Origin: Phellopilus nigrolimitatus
Taxonomy: Eukaryota > Basidiomycota > Agaricomycetes > Hymenochaetales > Hymenochaetaceae
Reading direction: 5' to 3'
Assembly: GCA_021029095.1 (NCBI GenBank)
Contig: JAJOHG010000091.1
Location: 1 to 64,000 of the forward strand
DNA length: 64,000 nt
This document shows positions 44,806 through 56,740 of this stretch, one piece after another. The notes under the pieces are model-generated. The model was given only the letters and a program-made list of their open reading frames with translations, did not search any database and was not told where the DNA came from. Each line of letters starts with the position of its first letter. Position 1 is the stretch's first letter. The translations under genes and the position numbers were made by a program.

Positions 44806-46726
44806 TTAAAAAAGCGACTCTTCCGTCCACCCCTCCCCCTGAGACTTTGCGTACATATCGTCGTCCATGACCTGCGACCAGTCGCCGTTGTCCCTATTCT
44901 TCACGGACTACATTTTTTAAGAGAAGGAACGTGTGAGCGGATAGCAAGAAACAGCAGATGAATAAGATATAGTAAACGGAAGCGAAAAAAAAGCAGAAAG
45001 CAAAAACGGAAAGATGGAGGATAGCGCACCTTGCTCAAGAACTCGCGACTCCGCCCCAATTTTCGGTCGAGTTCCGCGAGGACCGCGCCCTGGTGCTGTG
45101 CTGCCGCGAGCAGCGTGTCGACTTGAGCCTGCGAGACGCTTGACTCCAAGCTGGCGTCGTCGAACGTGACGGTCTCGTCGGCGTCGATCGAGCCGACGAT
45201 CTCGTCGTCTTCGATCTGCAAACACAGATTGGACCAAAAGAGAAGGATGCGTCAGCATGCGAAGTAAACTTCAGAGGAAAGGCCACTGCTCAAAAGAGTG
45301 GGGGGCCCGAATAAGAAAAGCGAGGACAGGACGCACCATGCTGACGACTATTGCGCGGACCGCCTCCTGGTCGGGCAGGTTGACGGCGTCTCCGATCTCC
45401 GCGAGCGAGAGCGTGATGTACGTTTCCGTGAGCTTCTTGATCGCCCACCGCCGCGCACGCTCCATCGCTTGCCTGACCAGGCCGAGGTTCTTGTCCTGCC
45501 AGTTCCACATTAGGTTATCGGTAGCCGCCAGAAGAAAGGGAAAAAGTCGAGAAGGAGCAACGCACCGAGTCAAATGCCCCAGCCTCCTTCTCAAGGATCC
45601 TCTCCAACTGAACCGTCTGCAGCGGGTACGCGTTCACGAACGCGCCGTACGGCGACTTTTTGAAGATGGACACGAGCGTGGCACTCACGTACTTCGGCAC
45701 GTCCTTCACCTATCAAAATCGCATCCGGCGCAAATCAGAACCTAGTCGCCTCTAGGACGCGCCGTCCCTCGGAGCCAGGGCACAAACAAAACACGACCGA
45801 CCTTGCCGTACACGATGAGCTGCACGAGTGCAAGCTTCTTGAGCGCCTCGAGCTGGATCGCCGCGGGGGCCTGCGCGGGCGCGCCGACGACGAGCTCGAG
45901 GAACTCCTCCGCGGCGGCCCAGCGGCGGAGCGCCGCGAGCGCGAGCGCGCCCGCGTAATGGTACACGAGGTGGTCGTTGTAGTGCAGGTCCGGGAAGAGC
46001 GCGGGCGCGACCTCGGTGACCGGCGCGGTGAGCACGGGCAACGCCGCGGCGAAGCGCCGCGTCGCGACGCACGCGCGCAGGAAGGGCGCGTGTAACGGCG
46101 TGAGGTGCGCGCGCGACGGCGGGAAGCGCGTGAGGAGGTCGAGCAGGAGGGGCAGGCATTGGTCGAGCTGGGTATGCGATGAGATTTGTAGAGAGAGGTT
46201 ATGTATGTGGATGGGCTGCGCACCGTGGCCGCCGTCTCGTAGAGTGCCACGATTCCCTTTGCCAACAGGGTAACTGTTTCCGGCTTTAGCGTGCGTGGGC
46301 CAGCACTGGCCGTGCGCATATATATATCATACCTCGTTCTGGAGCAAGGCGGGCTTTCACGGGGTCGAAATCAGCGCAGAAAGTCTGGATAGCTTGCAGA
46401 GGCGGGATGGGGGCGTTGGTCACCGTGAGGCGTGCCGAGCTTCACCACATCGGCCAGAGTCAGACACAGCGCACCTTCAATCCGTTGAGCACCAATACTC
46501 ACAGCAGATAAAGATACCCAAGCGTATTGTTTTGGACATCCAGCACGGACAGCGGGTCCTGGCCCCCAGCCAAAAAGCTCGCATATATCATCTCGCGCGT
46601 CTCCTTTGTCGCGTAGTTTCTGAGAACGTTGTTGAGCTGCACATCGTCCTGCGTGGTCGTTATCTCGCCCAGGACAGAGTCGAGCGAGACCTGAGAGGAC
46701 CCGGACGCCGTAGAGCTGGAAGCCAT
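44806..46726 (-). CDS. COP9 signalosome subunit 3
   Basis: PCI-domain subunit of the COP9 signalosome, which removes NEDD8 from cullins in the nucleus and cytoplasm. Minus-strand exons: 46503-46726, 46333-46439, 46224-46273, 45802-46167, 45566-45709, 45337-45495, 45030-45215, 44806-44907 (1338 nt, 445 aa, phases close). The middle is helical repeats (LDQCLPLLLDLLTRFPPSR, then LHYNDHLVYHYAGALALA). The C-terminal part matches the PCI winged helix: KDVPKYVSATL, NLGLVRQAMERARRWAI, LTETYITLSLAEIGDAV, MIEDDEIVGSID. It ends with MDDDMYAKSQG, like other CSN3 proteins. Length is close to the usual 420-430 aa. CSN4 was considered, but the tail fits CSN3 better. Confidence 0.87.
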
Positions 46727-47415
46727 TCTTGAGTTTCGGTCGGAAAGTGCTTGTTCAATTCCGCCGCGGTAGTCGATCAGTTAGCCGCAAGCTGCTCAAA
46801 GATAGTTCAAAGACTGCTTTAGAAACGATTCAATGAAAAACGATGAGAGTCTGTAACGGTCTCCTTTTGAGATTTTGAGCAAAGAAATAAGTGTACAAGT
46901 TCGGAGAGCTGCTCCTCGTCGTCAGTCGGCCTCGAATCTCGACAGTGAGGAGAATGCACGCGCCGCGCGTCCACGTCGGTCCAAATATGGTATGTTTCGC
47001 TCACGAACTTTCCTTGCTGCTTTGCTTATATAAGGCTTTGTCCTTACTTTTGCACGAACGTCGTGACTATCTGACTGACATTTGCTCATGGACTGCGGTT
47101 CTAATTGCGCTACAGAAAAGAATAATTTGCAAATGAAACCAAGTTGTTCAACGATTATTATACCAAACATAGATGCTTTTGCGCAATTAACTGAATGCGA
47201 TGCTCGAAACCAAGGCTCGAACGTCTGATAAATAACCTTCCGAGGGTCCGAAGCCTAAAGCATTTCTGCTTCTGCCTTCCCGTCTACCAACCAAGACAGA
47301 GCCTCCAGTGCATATCACGGGAGAGGACCTTGCTTCGCGCAATCAAGCTGCAAGCGCTTGTCATCTGGTAAAGGTTCATATTCAGAAACACCTCTATGAG
47401 GGACCTTGAGGAGTC
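46727..47415. other. Intergenic region containing the inverted-duplication boundary
   Basis: No gene. Sequence from about 47,192 is matched, inverted, by the last about 40 bases of the window (about 63,962-64,000), so the left arm of the 47-64 kb inverted duplication begins here or further left. Confidence 0.5.
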
Positions 47416-48772
47416 TTACGACAAAATCCTCCTTCTCGACGACTGTTCTGGTTCGACTGATAGCCTCGACATCCCTCTCGGTGCACCCCTCCCCGAAGTG
47501 AAGGAATGTGGGAAGGCCGCCTGACTCCGCTCTTGAGCATCCTCTGCCTTGGTCATTAGTAGTCCATCAGGGCCGCCCATGCGTGCCTGCGCTTCGAGTG
47601 CTGCGTCGTGGAACGCGTCGTGGAGACCAAAAGGTAAACCAGGACAGAGAATGTGAGGGAGGAAGCGCGTATGGAAGACGCGCTGCGCGACGGTACCACC
47701 CTGCATGAGACGCAAAAAGGCAGTCAGAAACATCGAAGGAGACGGTAGTAGGATTGAATAATGAAATGGGGGGACTCAAAATAGAGAACTACGTTACTCA
47801 CGAATTGGTGGAACACTCCGCCCATAATACCCTCCACAGTAGTCCCCTGCACTTTGTACAGACCCGGACTTTTCGATGACCCTTGCGCCTCTTGCACATT
47901 TCTCCCTTCTTCCTCATAAAGCTTCGACAATGGTGTCGATGATGCTGCCTTCGCCGACGAGCGCACAGGCGGCGTCCAGAGCATCACACGAGCTAGGTCC
48001 CACTGGGCACCGACATGTTCGCCGAGCAGGGCGGTGTGCAGTGCGCGGTAAGCTATAAGATCGAAATCAAAAACCGTGTTGGGATTGAAAGACGAAGGGG
48101 AGGCTTTTGACAGCTGGAGAGAAGCGGAGTGAAGGAATAAAAGAAGATATGAATGAAGAACCCGGCGGCCTGAGCAAAAATAAGCGATCATTGATACCAG
48201 GAAGAATAAAGCAAACGAAAAGAAAGTAAGATTGTCAGTTACGAGTGCACTTGGAGTAACGTGTACTGTGAACGCACCGACGAAGGAAAGTCGGCCATTA
48301 TGTCCTGCCCATGCCTCTTGTGCACTAATGTGCGTAAGCATTTGACTCGCAACTGTCGTCGGGAACTCCAACGGAGGAAACAAACGATGCAAATGCTCGA
48401 TGAGCGGTTCCGGGTTGGCTTTAGGTCGTGCTTTGGGGTACAGCACGCTACTTGGTCGTCCCTCGTCACTTCTACTGCGACCATATCCCGATCGTGAGCC
48501 TCCACCACTGAATTCCTCGTCGTCGAGGTATTCAGATTGAGGCTGCGGGCTCGCAGGCCGTCTTGCAGCTGCTGACGCCGCATACCTCCGCGATGCTATG
48601 GCTACCGACACCCCCGGTCAGCTGTTTTCGCTGCTCGAGCTTGTTTTCGCTCACCTCCATTGACGCTACTTTCTCCGGTTATTTTTCTACTTTCAAAAGA
48701 GTGTAGACACCGTCTCCGTGTTTTGAACGCGCACTCGGAGGACGACTTGAAGTAGGAGAGCGAGCGCGACAT
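47416..48772 (-). CDS. Mitochondrial ribosomal RNase III-fold protein (mL44/MRPL3-like)
   Basis: Probable structural protein of the mitochondrial large ribosomal subunit. It is an RNase III-like fold without catalysis expected. Minus-strand exons: 48655-48772, 48278-48595, 47802-48169, 47416-47700 (1089 nt, 362 aa, phases close). The start MSRSLSYFKSSSECAFKTRR is basic and hydroxylated, fitting a mitochondrial presequence. Then come LFPPLEFPTTVASQMLTHIS, GHNGRLSFVGRRVLHSYLLL, ALLGEHVGAQWDLARVMLW, TTVEGIMGGVFHQF and VAQRVFHTRFLPHIL, the typical order for this family. The start is chosen because the 59-nt intron 48596-48654 joins it in phase. It is divergent from the 836-aa gene. A truncated copy lies at 63.1-63.9 kb. 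Confidence 0.83.
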
Positions 48773-49327
48773 GAAGCAAGTCGGCAAGTCGTGCTGTCTC
48801 TAAGAAAAAGTTGCGACCTAATCGCCGCCTAAATGCCGGCCCTAAATACCTTAGATAAGCGCCCACGCACCGGCACAAAATCCCGCCATATAAATACTTA
48901 CACGGCTGTTCTCAAAAACCTGCTCTTACACGGAAGACTTACTCTGAAACTTTTTTCTGGTTGGACTTTGTGACGCCCACTTCAATTCATACTTAAGTTC
49001 GGACCTTACGGACTAAAGAGCCGAATGGCATGCAACTATGTGCCATACACCGCTTATTAATCCCGCTTCTAGGCATGGTCGACTAGATGGCAGTGGACCA
49101 TAGTACGTGTATTACACAGCCCACTGTGAGATACAGGTATATGTACATGTACAAAATGAAGACAGGCGCTCAAATCCTGCAGACAAGGAGGCTGCTACTC
49201 ATCGCATGGCTTGCGCAGGAATGCGGTGCAACTGGCTAGGGCTTGTTGCCACGGTGGTACTTAAGGATTCATCAATGAACTTCGGTATCGTTCCGTCCAT
49301 TCGCATCAATCCTCTTGACTATGTACT
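48773..49327. promoter_or_regulatory. Divergent promoter, mL44-like and unknown gene
   Basis: A 555-bp intergenic region between two divergent start codons. It is mirrored in the right arm at about 62,633-63,140 with clear but imperfect similarity. No TATA box was chosen with confidence. Confidence 0.5.
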
Positions 49328-52130
49328 ATGCCTCCTCACCCTGCGAGCCCTTCGAGTGTTGACCTAACGGAGGATGCTCATACTCTCTCAGAGCCATCCA
49401 CAGATGCTACCTCCTCCGACCTCGTGGGTCCCGGAAGGCTTCTTGGACGCCTCTATGGTCATATAGGACATGGAATAGAGACCAGACTTAATTCGCTGGC
49501 GGAAAGGGCCAGCCGTCGAAGGAGCAGGTTGTCTGGAGAGAACATAGAAATGACTCCGACTGGCTCACGGCCCCATCGGGGATCATCGTCGACAGCTTCA
49601 TCGAGCTCATCGTCATCTTCTAGCTCATCCACCTGGCGTGCTTCGTTCACATTCTCCACTGTTTCCTCAGACGAGACGGCGACGAACTTGCCGGGCGCAG
49701 GGCGGCTCCTGGGAAATCTGTACAGCGCGGGCGGTCATCTACTCGAGTCTCGACTGAATAGAATCGCCAACGAGGCCGGACGAGGCCCGGATGCCTGTGC
49801 CGCTCGAATCAAATCTGTCCTTTTAGGCGAGCCGTATCAAGACGAGGTGCTGATGTTCCTCCAGGTTACGGCGGGTGCAAAGAGGAAATCGCGCTTGCTA
49901 CCACATGAAGAGATCCTCTTCAAAGAGTGTCGTCAATTACTTCGTTATGCACAGTAAGAGATCATGCAATGAACTGTGGAGCTATGTCAGAAGCCTGATG
50001 TTTTCTCAGGTATCCCTCCCGTTCAACTCATATTTGTGCCATGGAGCACATCACTAAGCTTGTCATAAATGATCGATATCTATACACTCTCTTCAACGCT
50101 CTTGGTGCCTCGAAGCTTTTGACAGAGGTCAGAAAACGCGAGCTGAAGATGAATGGCACGGACAGCGACTGGGCCATTCAGCATTGCCGCAAAGCCATCA
50201 TCTGCCTCTCGACCAACGAAGTGAACAGCGTCTCACACAGAAACTTACGTTTAATCACCCGCTCTAGCGACGAGTCATTGGCCACGCTCGTCCGCTCGCT
50301 AATGAAGTTCTTGAGGTATGGCAGCAATTCTTAGCACCGTAGTTTGCGTTCAAGCCTGATCGATTGTTCATCAATGTCGAATATGCTTATAGCGATCCAG
50401 AGCTGTCCTTTTTGGCTCTGCGCTACATCGAACATATACTGATCCACCGGAAACCATTTGCTTTGTCGCTCCAATTCGACCTCTATACCGAGTGTCTGTC
50501 CGCCTTGGCGGATCTGGTATACTCTCTCCCGCACATCGTTGAGTGGGAATGCGTCGACGACATCTTTGCACGGGCGTACAAAAACTACGTATCATTCGTC
50601 GTCGAGAGAGGATGCGCGTCAGATCATAATGCTCTCCTGTGGAAAAAAATGTTGGCTGTCACTTTGATGTAAGCTACCTTTATCTGACCTTCAGCAAAGT
50701 CCGTTAACAAGCTTTATTGCAGGAACGCACATCGTTTCCCAAGATCCGTCGAGTTCTTGAACATATCAACAGATGTCAATGCATTGCTAGATCCGGAGCA
50801 TCCGAAACACGTCCTCGTAGCTCGGGACCGCTTGAGTGATATGGCTGAATTTCCCAACAATGTCGTTCTCTCGCAGCATATATTAGTGACCGCGACGCTC
50901 TTTCCGAGCCTTGTATTGAGTATTCACGATGCCGCGCCGCGAACAGTTGGTCAACACAGCATCGGATACGATAACCTCAATACGCTTGTCCACACATATC
51001 CACATCCTGCACTCAATGTTTTGTGGCAGAATTTATCGAAGGGCCCGGACGTAGTGGTTTCAGAAATCCTCAGGGCACGGGTCGTTCGGTATGTTCCATC
51101 CGGCGGAAACTTGAATCTCCAAATAAGAGCCGTACCCAACGAGTCTGCACTGCACAATCTGTGCCGCAGACTTGCTGAGTTCCTGGTAAAGTAAGTCTGC
51201 CTTCCACTTTTAATCGTGCTACTGGGAATGCAAATAATCTAACCTGCGTACTCGGACAGCCCGGATCCAGACATCGTGTCTCGGGCTCTCCTTCGCATAA
51301 AGTTCGTCTTCGGGCTGGACCGCTACTGCAGAAGGGCCGCATTCAAAGCACTTCTGGACTTGCTCTCAGAAAACTCAGACTCGGCGCTGCATCTTGCTCT
51401 CGATCACCACGACATGATCGTGAAAGCACATAATCTCGAAATCGACGAAGAGGGCCTCTCTAAAGGGCCTTTCAAAACTGAATATATTTATCGCCATACA
51501 GCAAAGGACGGACGGTCCCACCTTCGAATCGTACGTTTCAGCGTTCGCCCAGCTCCTTAGACTCCCCCTGACCTTACATCGTCCAATAAGGATCATTACC
51601 GAAGCGAGAATCCGTGCAAAATTTGTTTAAGAGATGGGATTTGGGACGATCCGCCCGATTTAGCAGCGGCAGCCCGCCTCAATGTCGTATTTTGCTGCTC
51701 CGGCCAGCAACTAATGATCCTTGAAGTGCCTGCGGGGACGGCCTTCCGTGCCGCAGGCCATCTTCCTGTGCTGGCCGGGATCAACGACGCAGGCGAGCGC
51801 GAATATGTCGCCAGCGTTTACCCTGCGAACGCGCAGGGCGACGGCCTCGTGCGCAGCGTGTGGACGACGGTCGTCGAGGGCGCGCAGAGCGTCGTATACG
51901 AGGACGAAGCGGGCACCGTGCATACGACCGAGCATTTCTGGGTGCTCGTGCTGCGGTACGACACGAGCGCGGAGACCGAGGCGCGGACGCGGGCTGTGGG
52001 GGGTATCGACGTCACTGGCCAGTGCCATTGGAGAGCAGGGAAGACGACTCTTCATTTGCTCAACAAGGAGGAGGCGGACCGAGTTTACGCGCGGGATCGA
52101 GGAGTGCTTGATCCAGAGCCAAGGGAATGA
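49328..52130 (+). CDS. Unknown 836-aa protein, copy 1 of an inverted pair
   Basis: Not recognised; function unknown. Exons 49328-49953, 50010-50289, 50343-50668, 50723-51190, 51260-51530, 51591-52130 give 2511 nt with all phases closing. The 53-nt intron 50290-50342 has a GTCCGC donor and a GCTAATG branch-like motif. Visible parts: two similar segments near residues 31-61 and 120-150 with the pattern G-x-GRLLG-x-LY...GH..E.RLN, separated by a poly-Ser tract; a long, probably helical middle (LSFLALRYIEHIL, LSALADLVYSLPHI) suggesting HEAT-like repeats; a CKICLRDG spot; and a C-terminal beta-rich domain with LEVPAGTAFRAAGHLPVL. That domain is faintly like DM9/DUF3421, which is a guess. The paralog at 59.8-62.6 kb has the same exon lengths except the last. 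Confidence 0.75.
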
Positions 52131-52136
52131 ACCTCT

Positions 52137-52806
52137 GTCTTAAGCCCTCGATCAATACACGTACATGCGCTTGCACAGCGCCTTTGAACATTTAATGTGA
52201 CATTATGTAATATAGGAGACTGTTAGGATTTTACAGCTGTTTGCAGAAATAGTGGCAGTTGCGGGTCAGATCGAAATGAAGAGGTAACTTGACGTGCGTC
52301 GCCAGTGTACCACTGATTCGTTTGCTCGCAACAGCGTTTTAATCGACTTTCAGCGGGTTATTGACTGACAGAATGAATTATATATATTGTACTATATGCT
52401 CGCAGAGGATTTATGAGATAAAATGACTCGTAAAGGCCCCAAGTCAATCAAATCGCAGCTGCACTGCAACATATACATATGCTACACCTGCTCAGTGCTG
52501 TCTATACCGATGATGATTTTCCTCATATATTAGCTTGCAGGTTTGCACGGACAGAGACAAGCTCAGATATCATAAAAAGACCGTAGCACAACATGTCTGT
52601 CAGCGTATGCCGAGCAAAGGTGCGTTGTCGACGCACATCGAATTTTGGCCAAGTCCGATTACCTCTTCATTTTGATCTGACCCCCTCGACTGCCATTGTT
52701 TTTTTCAAACAGCTGTAAGCCCTCAATTAGCACATGCGCCTGCACAGCGACTTGAACATTTACACGATGTGGCATTATGTAGAAGACTATAAGGATTTTT
52801 GTAGCT
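52137..52806. repeat. About 100-bp direct repeat pair around a MITE-like element
   Basis: About 52,137-52,240 and 52,712-52,806 are diverged direct copies (AAGCCCTC, CATGCGC.TGCACAGCG and TTGAACATTTA in the same order). Between them lies the inverted-repeat element at 52,254-52,694. The first copy also matches the right arm near 59,740-59,800 and marks the arm end. Confidence 0.6.
52254..52694. mobile_element. MITE-like element with imperfect TIRs (about 440 bp)
   Basis: The left end GGCAGT..GGGTCAGATCGAAATGAAGAGG (about 52,254-52,292) is matched by the reverse complement of about 52,660-52,694. A second matching block, GACGTGCGTCG, matches CGACGCACATCG near 52,628. It holds no open frame. 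Confidence 0.55.
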
Positions 52807-53034
52807 AAGGATCATCAGAGTAGCATGACGGCCTTGAGAAGATCACGCACAGCATGCTTCGAGAATTCCAAACAGAACACTGATGGGATCGTCCCGGACC
52901 TCCGCGCATGCACAGCTGAGCACCGACACATCCGCGTTCGTCGTCGTCGGTGTCCATATCGCTGGCGGAATCGGCGCTCTCCTACACCCATCCTCGCTCC
53001 CTCCCCCCCACGCAACCGACGACAGACAGACGAC

Positions 53035-54824
53035 ATGTACAGGATCGACAGCGCCGAGCCGCTACTGCTGAGCGCCGGACACGCCGTCGCGCGCGCCGAG
53101 CAGCACGCGGCGCTCGCCGCCGCCCCCGAGCGCGCCGGCGAGCAGCAGCAGCGCGCGTGGGCGGCGGGCATGCGCAATGCTCTGGTGCGCTTTCCGGATT
53201 CTCCGCACCTCTCTCTTCTTCTTCTGTGTCTGTTTTGCTCACCGGGGCGGATCAGGACATCGCGGCGGAAGCGGTCGCGCGCGCCGCAGAGGCCGCGGGC
53301 GACGTGTCGAGCCAGCACGCGGCGCTCGCGCGGCTCGAGCGGGCCTTCGGCGACACGCAGCAGCAGCTCCGCGCGGCGGCGGGCCGGCGCGGCTCCGAGG
53401 ACGACGACGCGGACATGCTCGACGAGCTCGACGCGGAGGACCAGGCGGCGGCCGAGGGCACCGAGGAGGACGAGCTTCTCGAGGACGACGACGACGATGA
53501 CGACGGCGCGCGCGCGCGCCCCGCCGTGAACGTTCCTGCCGCGGCGGCGGCGGCGGCCCACGCGAGGGCGAAGCCGGGAGGGAGGAGGCGCAAGCGCGTC
53601 GTCCTGTCGGACGTGGCCGTCCCGCAAGTGCGTGTCCCCAAGCCCATCCGTGCCCTCTTCCCCGCAGACCGCTGACCGCCCCCCCCCCCCCTCTCTCTCA
53701 AAAAAAAACAACCCCCCACTCGAAAAAAGGACTCGCAAGCCTCCACAGACAAGCTCCTAGCCAGCCTGCGCACGCTCAACCCGCTCTTCGTCGCGCACCG
53801 CGCCAAGTGCGACCGCTGCGCCGCCGCGGGGAAGCAGTGCGTCGGCGTGGCCGAGCGCGCGTGCTACATCTGCAAGGCCGCGAAGATCCGCTGCTCGATG
53901 GCGCGCAAGACCGGGCGCCCGCACAGCGGCGCCGGCGGCGAGCCTACCGCCCCGCCCCCGCCTGATGCGGGCACGCCCGCCCCGCCGACGCACCAGACGC
54001 TTAGGGCGAAGCCGGAGCCGGAGCCGGCGCACGGCGCGTCCTCGCAGACGCCCTCGCGCGGCGGTGGCTCGCCACCGCACCCGCCCTTCCCCCCCGCCGA
54101 ACGCGGGAAGCGGCCGCGCGACGCCAGCGCGCCGCCGCCGCCCGCGCCCGAGCACGAGCACGAGCACGAACACGAGCCGCCCGCGCAGGACCCCTACGCG
54201 AGCGCCGTGTCGCGCAAGCGCGCGCGCATCGACCACGAGCTGGGCCTCCGCGCGGCGCCGGCGGCGCACCCCCGCTCCGCTTCGGCTTCGGCGGCGGCGG
54301 CGGCCAGCGTGCTGCCGCCGCGCATCAGGGAGAAGGGCAAGGCCAGGGGCAAGGAGCGGGAGCGGGAGAAGGAGAAGGAGCGCGGGGAGCGGGAGGCGGG
54401 GCAGGGGCAGGGGCAGGAACAGGAGCAGGAGCAGGGGGTGCCGCCGCCGCCCGGCGCGCGCGTGCGCGCGGGGAGCCCGTGCCGCGCGTGCGTCGCGCGC
54501 CGCGAGCTCGCGCCGCCGCCCGTTGTTGCGGAGCCTGCACCCGCGCCCGGCGCGCGCGCGGCCTTCGGCTCGATCGCGGACACCGCGGCCGCGCTCGCGG
54601 GCGCCGCCGCGGGGATCACCGCGGGGGCGGACGCGGGAGCGCCCCCCGCGGCAACGGAGGCGGCGGCGGCGCGGCTGGACGACGGCGCGCTCCTGCGGCT
54701 CGTGACGCCGCTGCTGCAGATGCAGGCTGCGATGTCTGCGCTGTCCGCGGAGCTCGTGCGCGCGATCGAGCAGAATGCGAACGCCCGGCCGGCCGGTGCG
54801 GGTGCGGGTGCGGGTGCGGACTAG
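53035..54824 (+). CDS. Zn(II)2Cys6 cluster protein, probable transcription factor
   Basis: Probable nuclear DNA-binding protein of 538 aa. Exons 53035-53184, 53256-53627, 53730-54824 (1617 nt, phases close). The N-terminal 174 residues are Ala/Glu-rich and probably helical, with a long acidic run (near 140-150) followed by a basic RRRKR patch that could be a nuclear signal. The cysteine cluster lies at about residues 201-229 with spacing C-x2-C-x6-C-x7-C-x2-C-x6-C, beginning CDRCAAAGKQC, which is the exact Zn2Cys6 pattern. It is internal rather than N-terminal. The C-terminal half is low complexity (Pro, Ala, His-Glu and Gln-Glu repeats) up to a hydrophobic LLRLVTPLLQMQAAM helix. No fungal_trans middle domain is recognised. 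It lies in the spacer between the inverted-duplication arms. Confidence 0.75.
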
Positions 54825-55290
54825 CTTGCCCTCCGGCGCCTTGCGTGTGTTGTATTATTCTTATTTTATTCCTCCTTTTTTGTCTCTCTTTTTTTTTTTT
54901 GACTTTAATATTTACTATTTTATTTCTCGGCTTCGCGCTCGAGCACGGGCATGCACAATTTTCTTTCTGTATTCCCTATTTTCGCGCTTCTTTCTTTCTT
55001 TCTTTCCTTTTCCGTCTCACATCTAATACGTATCTTGCCAAACATCATCCAATTCCAAACGACACTGGGACTTGTCTTCCTTCTTCTTCTTGCTTACTCC
55101 ACGGCCTCTCCCCCCTGCATAATCGTGCATAGCGTACAACAACACGGCGTAGTTTTCTATTTTATTATTAGATGGATATACACTCTGCGGAACGAATACT
55201 GTCTGTTGTGATTTTCAAGAAAAAAAGCCGGGCTTTCGCTCGACGGTCTTGTTTCGAGGGCCTCCTGTACGGAATGTTTTCCCTGCATGG
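54825..55290. other. Intergenic, 3' side of the Zn2Cys6 gene
   Basis: T-rich 3' flank with TTTCTTTC runs near 54,990. No gene seen. Confidence 0.4.
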
Positions 55291-55294
55291 ACAA

Positions 55295-55855
55295 TGGAGT
55301 TGAACAAGTACAGGTGGATGTAGAAAGTCATGGCGACATGGACATCCGAAAAAGGAAACACATCTCAGAGCCTCAGAAAGGGCACTTCCTGCTTCAAAAT
55401 TTGCATGGGAGTACCTTAGAAGTACAGCAAGATGCGACTATGTGCGTAAATCACAAGTTACAAACAAATCTAATAACAAATTTAGCCCGAGCGACAACTT
55501 GCCTATGTACAGGTGGGTGTTGATCGACATGGACATCCGAAAAAGGAAATATATTCTTGAACCTGTCTATTGTTTTATTTTTTTTCCGCAGCTTGAGATT
55601 GAGGCAAGTCAAATTGCGTGCAGCCAACAAAATGTTTCTGTTTTGCAAATCAAGTCGAGTTTTGGGCATGAAAGGTAGGATGTGGAGGTTTTGAACGGGT
55701 TATCTACGGTGGTGCTGAGACTCTATTTCCGTTTCCGGATGTCCATGTCGATCAACATCATTTTCTACACCCTGTACGGTATAGCATTTTTCAGCTTATT
55801 TCCTTTTTTTGATGTCCATGTCGATCGTCATCCACCTGTATGTACTCGTATGCTC
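55295..55855. repeat. Four-copy palindromic repeat cluster
   Basis: Units of about 55 bp with the core GACATGGACATC. Two copies are direct (about 55,300-55,365 and 55,505-55,555). Two are inverted (about 55,725-55,785 and 55,800-55,850; core GATGTCCATGTCGATC). Together they form a long imperfect palindrome. No coding potential was accepted. Confidence 0.65.
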
Positions 55856-56690
55856 GCAAAAGATAACGCGATCCTTTTTGTCAAATTAGTTATCGTTTCG
55901 CGCTTGGGCACGCCATACCGCGCGTTTTGCATGTGCTCAACGGCCGTGCTCAGCTCCGTAGAGGCCGCTCCTCCGCGCGGGCGGTCCTCCTGCAGACTTA
56001 TCATATCGAATTCGTTGCTTGTGCAGCTACCAAGTTCGTGTGGGTCTAAGAAAACACAACTAGGGCGCGCTCGCTGTTTAGCTTGTATTATTGAGACGGC
56101 GAGGCCAGTCGGGGTTCGTAGGTAGTGCTCGCTTGGAAGAGAGAAACAGACGAATCCCGTCAAGAATTGATCGTGGACCTTATACATGATAACATCATTT
56201 AGCAGATGGTAACCGCACACCGGAAGCAAACAATATTGAGCACGGGTGGCGTGATCGGGAAGTGCTCGGCGCCGGCCGTAATCACCGCAAGGGACATGTC
56301 GAGACGCGGACGCACGAAACGACTGTACATTGTACCTGATTCCTTCAAGTCCGCGTCTCTTCTGGACGTCTGACGAGTCGGACGAGAGCCGCACGCTGTC
56401 GCCGAAGTAATAATAAACCGAATTAATAACGGGATTGACCAAGCATTTCGAGGCCGCTGACGGCGTCCGATATGGACCGCTTGCCAGGCCGACACGGAGG
56501 GCCCCGCTTGCTAATGCGGCGCCAAAACTCGAAAATCTCGAATATTCGATGGACGCCCGGCTGCCCAGAGCGGGGCGGGCGTTCCCAGGGTGTGTGGGCA
56601 CGCGCTGCCGCATGCGGTAAGCACGTAAGCACGCCCCCGCGCGGATTGGCTGCGCGAGAGACGCGCAGCGCTCGCCCGCGTCGTCTCCAG
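55856..56690. other. Region upstream of the flavodoxin-like gene
   Basis: No gene accepted. A long open frame exists on the minus strand here but has no recognisable protein features. The last 200 bp are the likely promoter. Confidence 0.4.
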
Positions 56691-56693
56691 CGA

Positions 56694-56702
56694 GTATAAA
56701 AG
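56694..56702 (+). promoter_or_regulatory. TATA box of the flavodoxin-like gene
   Basis: GTATAAAAG at about 56,694-56,702 lies about 45 nt upstream of the ATG at 56,741. Confidence 0.65.
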
Positions 56703-56740
56703 CCCCAGCGCCCGAGCCCACTATCTGCTCCCCCAGATCT

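Noticed and set aside
47195..47240. tRNA-like GGCTCGAAC string at 47.2 kb and its mirror near 63.98 kb
   Set aside because: No acceptor stem, anticodon arm or D arm could be folded around it. It is mirrored simply because it lies in the inverted duplication.
48239..48583. Alternative minus-strand 114-codon frame over mL44 exon 2
   Set aside because: It competes with the frame that carries the RNase III-fold motifs and joins in phase to the neighbouring exons, and it has no such motifs itself.
50290..50342. A 27-nt intron (GTATGG to GTAG) in the unknown gene
   Set aside because: Too short and out of phase. The 53-nt intron with a GTCCGC donor closes the phase in both copies.
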